NCBI GenBank assembly: GCA_030704615.1
Contig: CM060732.1
Coordinates: forward strand, 39,413,053 to 39,477,052
DNA: 64,000 nt
Reading direction: 5' to 3'
Source: Takakia lepidozioides
Lineage: Eukaryota; Streptophyta; Takakiopsida; Takakiales; Takakiaceae
The notes under the pieces were generated by a model. It was not told the origin of the DNA. It ran no database searches and saw only the letters and a program-made list of their open reading frames with translations. Position 1 is the first letter of the stretch. Each line of letters begins with the position of its first letter. A program made the translations under genes and the position numbers. This document shows positions 61,920 to 64,000 of the stretch, in pieces.

Positions 61920-63280
61920 GAGGATCTAGGCTACTAGCTCTCAACAAACAGGACGTTGGACCTTGAAACCTTATGGATCCTTCTCTTCGAAGATGGGTGT
62001 TAAGACTGTTACATGAGTTTTTGATCTTGTTCACGAAAACAGATTCTGATTTAACACTCCTTGGAAAGAAGCACTAGATCATGCCCAACAAGCGTGGAAT
62101 CAATAACAGACCTAAAGATTTCTCAGTACATATCCCTTCAAAGCGGCTGATGCGCTCACACCTCAGTGACAAGTAGAAGGCCCAGTCCTCCCCTTTTATA
62201 TTATCCGTAAATAAAATTATTCTTCCTCGTTGTAAAGGAAGTTGAGCGTCGGTACGGTGGGCTAACTTCTGTTATTACATGAGCTGTGTGGAGAAAACTA
62301 ACCCACTCCTACCCAGAGATAAAGGCGCAATGGGTTTCGAGTTCTCCACGTGGCCATATTTTTTAGAGTATCCGAGCGGCAAGGGTGATGTAAAGGTAGG
62401 CAACCCCCTACAACCCTCGAAATGAGAGATACTCTAGTGTAGTCCTCAGTAATGTATCTTGGTCTTTGTGTGCTTCATCTCCCGAGGTTTTTCTTATATC
62501 TCAATATGTGGTGTTACGAGACGAGTTATGGTTAGGACTTGGGACATCCTGATCAGTGTGGCACACTGGATCTGCAACTGCAGCCAAGCTCTCGGTGATA
62601 ATAAGCAAGGCCACAGTTCATCAGGATCTGCTAGATCTGTAATTAGATAATCAGTCTTCCAACACCTGACAACGTCTTCAACGCCTATTTTTCAATCCTA
62701 CAGTTTAAAGCTTTACGGAAACTGAAAATGCATGCCTCAACTCCAGATAGACCAGCGACATACAATCGAACCCTTGGCTGTGCGCAGGGCTCCATGATAT
62801 CGGAGCATTCCAACTTGACAGTGCACCTGCAAAACTCCTCTGCAAAGTACATGTATTTGCGATTGGATTGAGAAACGCATCGCATGATCACTTGTGCGGT
62901 CCCATAGCAATAAGTGGGTGTAGTGATGTGGGGCATGAGTGTTCTGGACGGCTGAAGGGCCCTTGATTAGACACAGGCAAATGTAAGTAGTGGACACGAG
63001 TAGGTGAGCTGCTCATCATTGAGCAATCCATATCTTATGCCAACGCTAATCTTTACCCTTCAAGCACATGCGGAACTAAAACCAATCTAGCCATCATGCT
63101 TCTGTACAACGCTTCAAGATCTAAGTAGCATTGTTGTGGATGTCCTACTCACAACCCTTGACAGATATTGGGCATGTACAACTGAACGCCTCACCATCTT
63201 TCAGAGCTAATCATCTCTCACAATCATTCCGCTGAATCCTGTACACTCACTGAAGGAATACATCTATAATTCTCTGTCAT
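61920..63280. other. Intergenic, no supported gene
   Basis: Short frames only, no domain recognised. It lies between the exostosin pseudogene and the 5' LTR of the copia element. Confidence 0.4.
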
Positions 63281-63560
63281 TGTATAGTGTAGGATGTACT
63301 AGATTATAGATTAAGGATGTGCAGTTACATCCAAGTCTTACATCTGAAGTGGTTAGGAGGTTGAAGTCACCAAGGAGTGTGGAACGGTACATAGCTCAAC
63401 AGTTGAGTAGATGTAGAACCACCAGACTCAGCCGAGACACAGAGAGTGCAGATCTCTCTTGTGAACACTTTCTCTCTTGATATAAGATCTATTTAATCTA
63501 GTTCTATGTTTTACACGATTATGTGGGTGATTGACTTTGGATAGAATAGGTGTTTTCACA

Positions 63561-63573
63561 TGGTATCAGAGCC
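63561..63573 (+). other. Copia primer-binding site
   Basis: TGGTATCAGAGCC is the standard copia primer-binding site, complementary to the initiator methionine tRNA 3' region. It follows the proposed LTR end directly. Confidence 0.8.
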
Positions 63574-63808
63574 ATGGTTGTGGCTCGGGAGAAAGAGTGT
63601 CACTGATGAGAACGAACTAATAATTTCGATATACACAATGAAATTAAAAGGAGTCGAGATAGAGTTTGGAAGAGAGAACTAACAATTCTCCACGATGCAT
63701 GAGCGTGGAAGAATTCTGTTTCTTATAGAAGAACACAAGTTCTAACATGGCTTGAATTCTGTGATGTTCATGCTTTCTTGGAAAGTGATAATTGATTGAG
63801 AGACTGGA

Positions 63809-64000
63809 ATGGCTCAGAGAGTAGATGTGAGCAATATTCCTAAGTTTGACGGCACATACTTCCATGTGTGGAAGCATAGAGTAACACTACTGTTAAAAGC
63901 AGAAAAACTATGGGCTCTAGTCATAGGGACAGAGTTAAAACCAGTGGCTCCCACGGCAGCACAGATTGCTGTTGGGCAGCAAGCGTTTCCAGCCACAGGT
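63809..64000 (+). CDS. Copia gag polyprotein, N-terminal 64 codons (partial)
   Basis: The start ATG at 63,809 opens a frame that stays open to the window edge. It carries the copia gag N-terminal signature PKFDGTYFHVWKHRVTLLLK followed by AEKLWALVIGTELKP. Gag forms the virus-like particle around the element RNA. No stop is present in the visible part. Confidence 0.85.
   Translation, partial: MAQRVDVSNIPKFDGTYFHVWKHRVTLLLKAEKLWALVIGTELKPVAPTAAQIAVGQQAFPATG

Larger units (their letters stand above)
63290..64000 (+). mobile_element. Ty1/copia retrotransposon, 5' end (continues past the right edge)
   Basis: A primer-binding site TGGTATCAGAGCC (63,561-63,573) follows a likely LTR end, TGTTTTCACA. 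The LTR probably starts with TG near 63,290, but the boundary is not fixed. The gag frame starts about 250 bp downstream. This copy is less decayed at its 5' end than the 11.5-kb element. Confidence 0.75.

Overview
The window looks like nuclear DNA of a land plant. It carries GT-AG introns of roughly 80-500 bp and plant versions of MLH1, an ARIADNE-type RBR ubiquitin ligase, an LRR receptor-like kinase, a WRKY factor, a PPR-DYW gene and a GT47 exostosin. The intron-poor, repetitive PPR-DYW copy, the WRKY type and the FADD-type LINE family would fit a seed-free plant (moss, lycophyte or fern), but the species cannot be read from the sequence. I found no operons, CRISPR arrays, rRNA or convincing tRNA genes.

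Layout, left to right. At 1-2.8 kb lie the last exons of MLH1, with a decayed LINE tail in one intron. At 6.3-9.9 kb is a five-exon LRR receptor-like gene whose kinase domain has lost its catalytic residues. At 11.1-12.9 kb are a SINE-like element and an internally deleted Ty1/copia element. The stretch 13-20 kb holds no intact gene; it contains a broken foldback (16.5-17.8 kb) and a short tandem repeat that reads like protein. At 20.0-20.85 kb is a reverse-transcriptase fragment of a second LINE type on the minus strand, followed by a badly broken PPR-DYW pseudogene (about 20.9-23.9 kb). At 26.4-36.1 kb is an apparently intact 15-exon ARIADNE gene, with a nearly full-length LINE ORF in its 4.3-kb second intron.

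From 36 to 49 kb there is AT-rich, gene-poor DNA with repeats: a three-locus repeat family (37.6, 39.8 and 41.1 kb), one of whose loci is a 135-bp tandem duplication, a Harbinger-like MITE with a TTA target duplication, and a minisatellite at 47.7 kb. At 49.0-51.9 kb is a four-exon WRKY gene with a WKKYGNK heptapeptide. Repeats and intergenic DNA follow to 60.7 kb, then a frameshifted exostosin gene (60.7-61.9 kb). The start of another Ty1/copia element runs off the right edge.

The likely functional genes are MLH1 (mismatch repair), the LRR pseudokinase, the ARIADNE E3 ligase and the WRKY factor. They are unrelated housekeeping or signalling genes set among transposable elements, and I see no multi-gene system. 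The observations most worth following up are the same LINE family sitting in introns of two conserved genes, the combination of WRKY variants, the pseudokinase, a GC-AG intron in the ARIADNE gene, and several unassigned repeat families.
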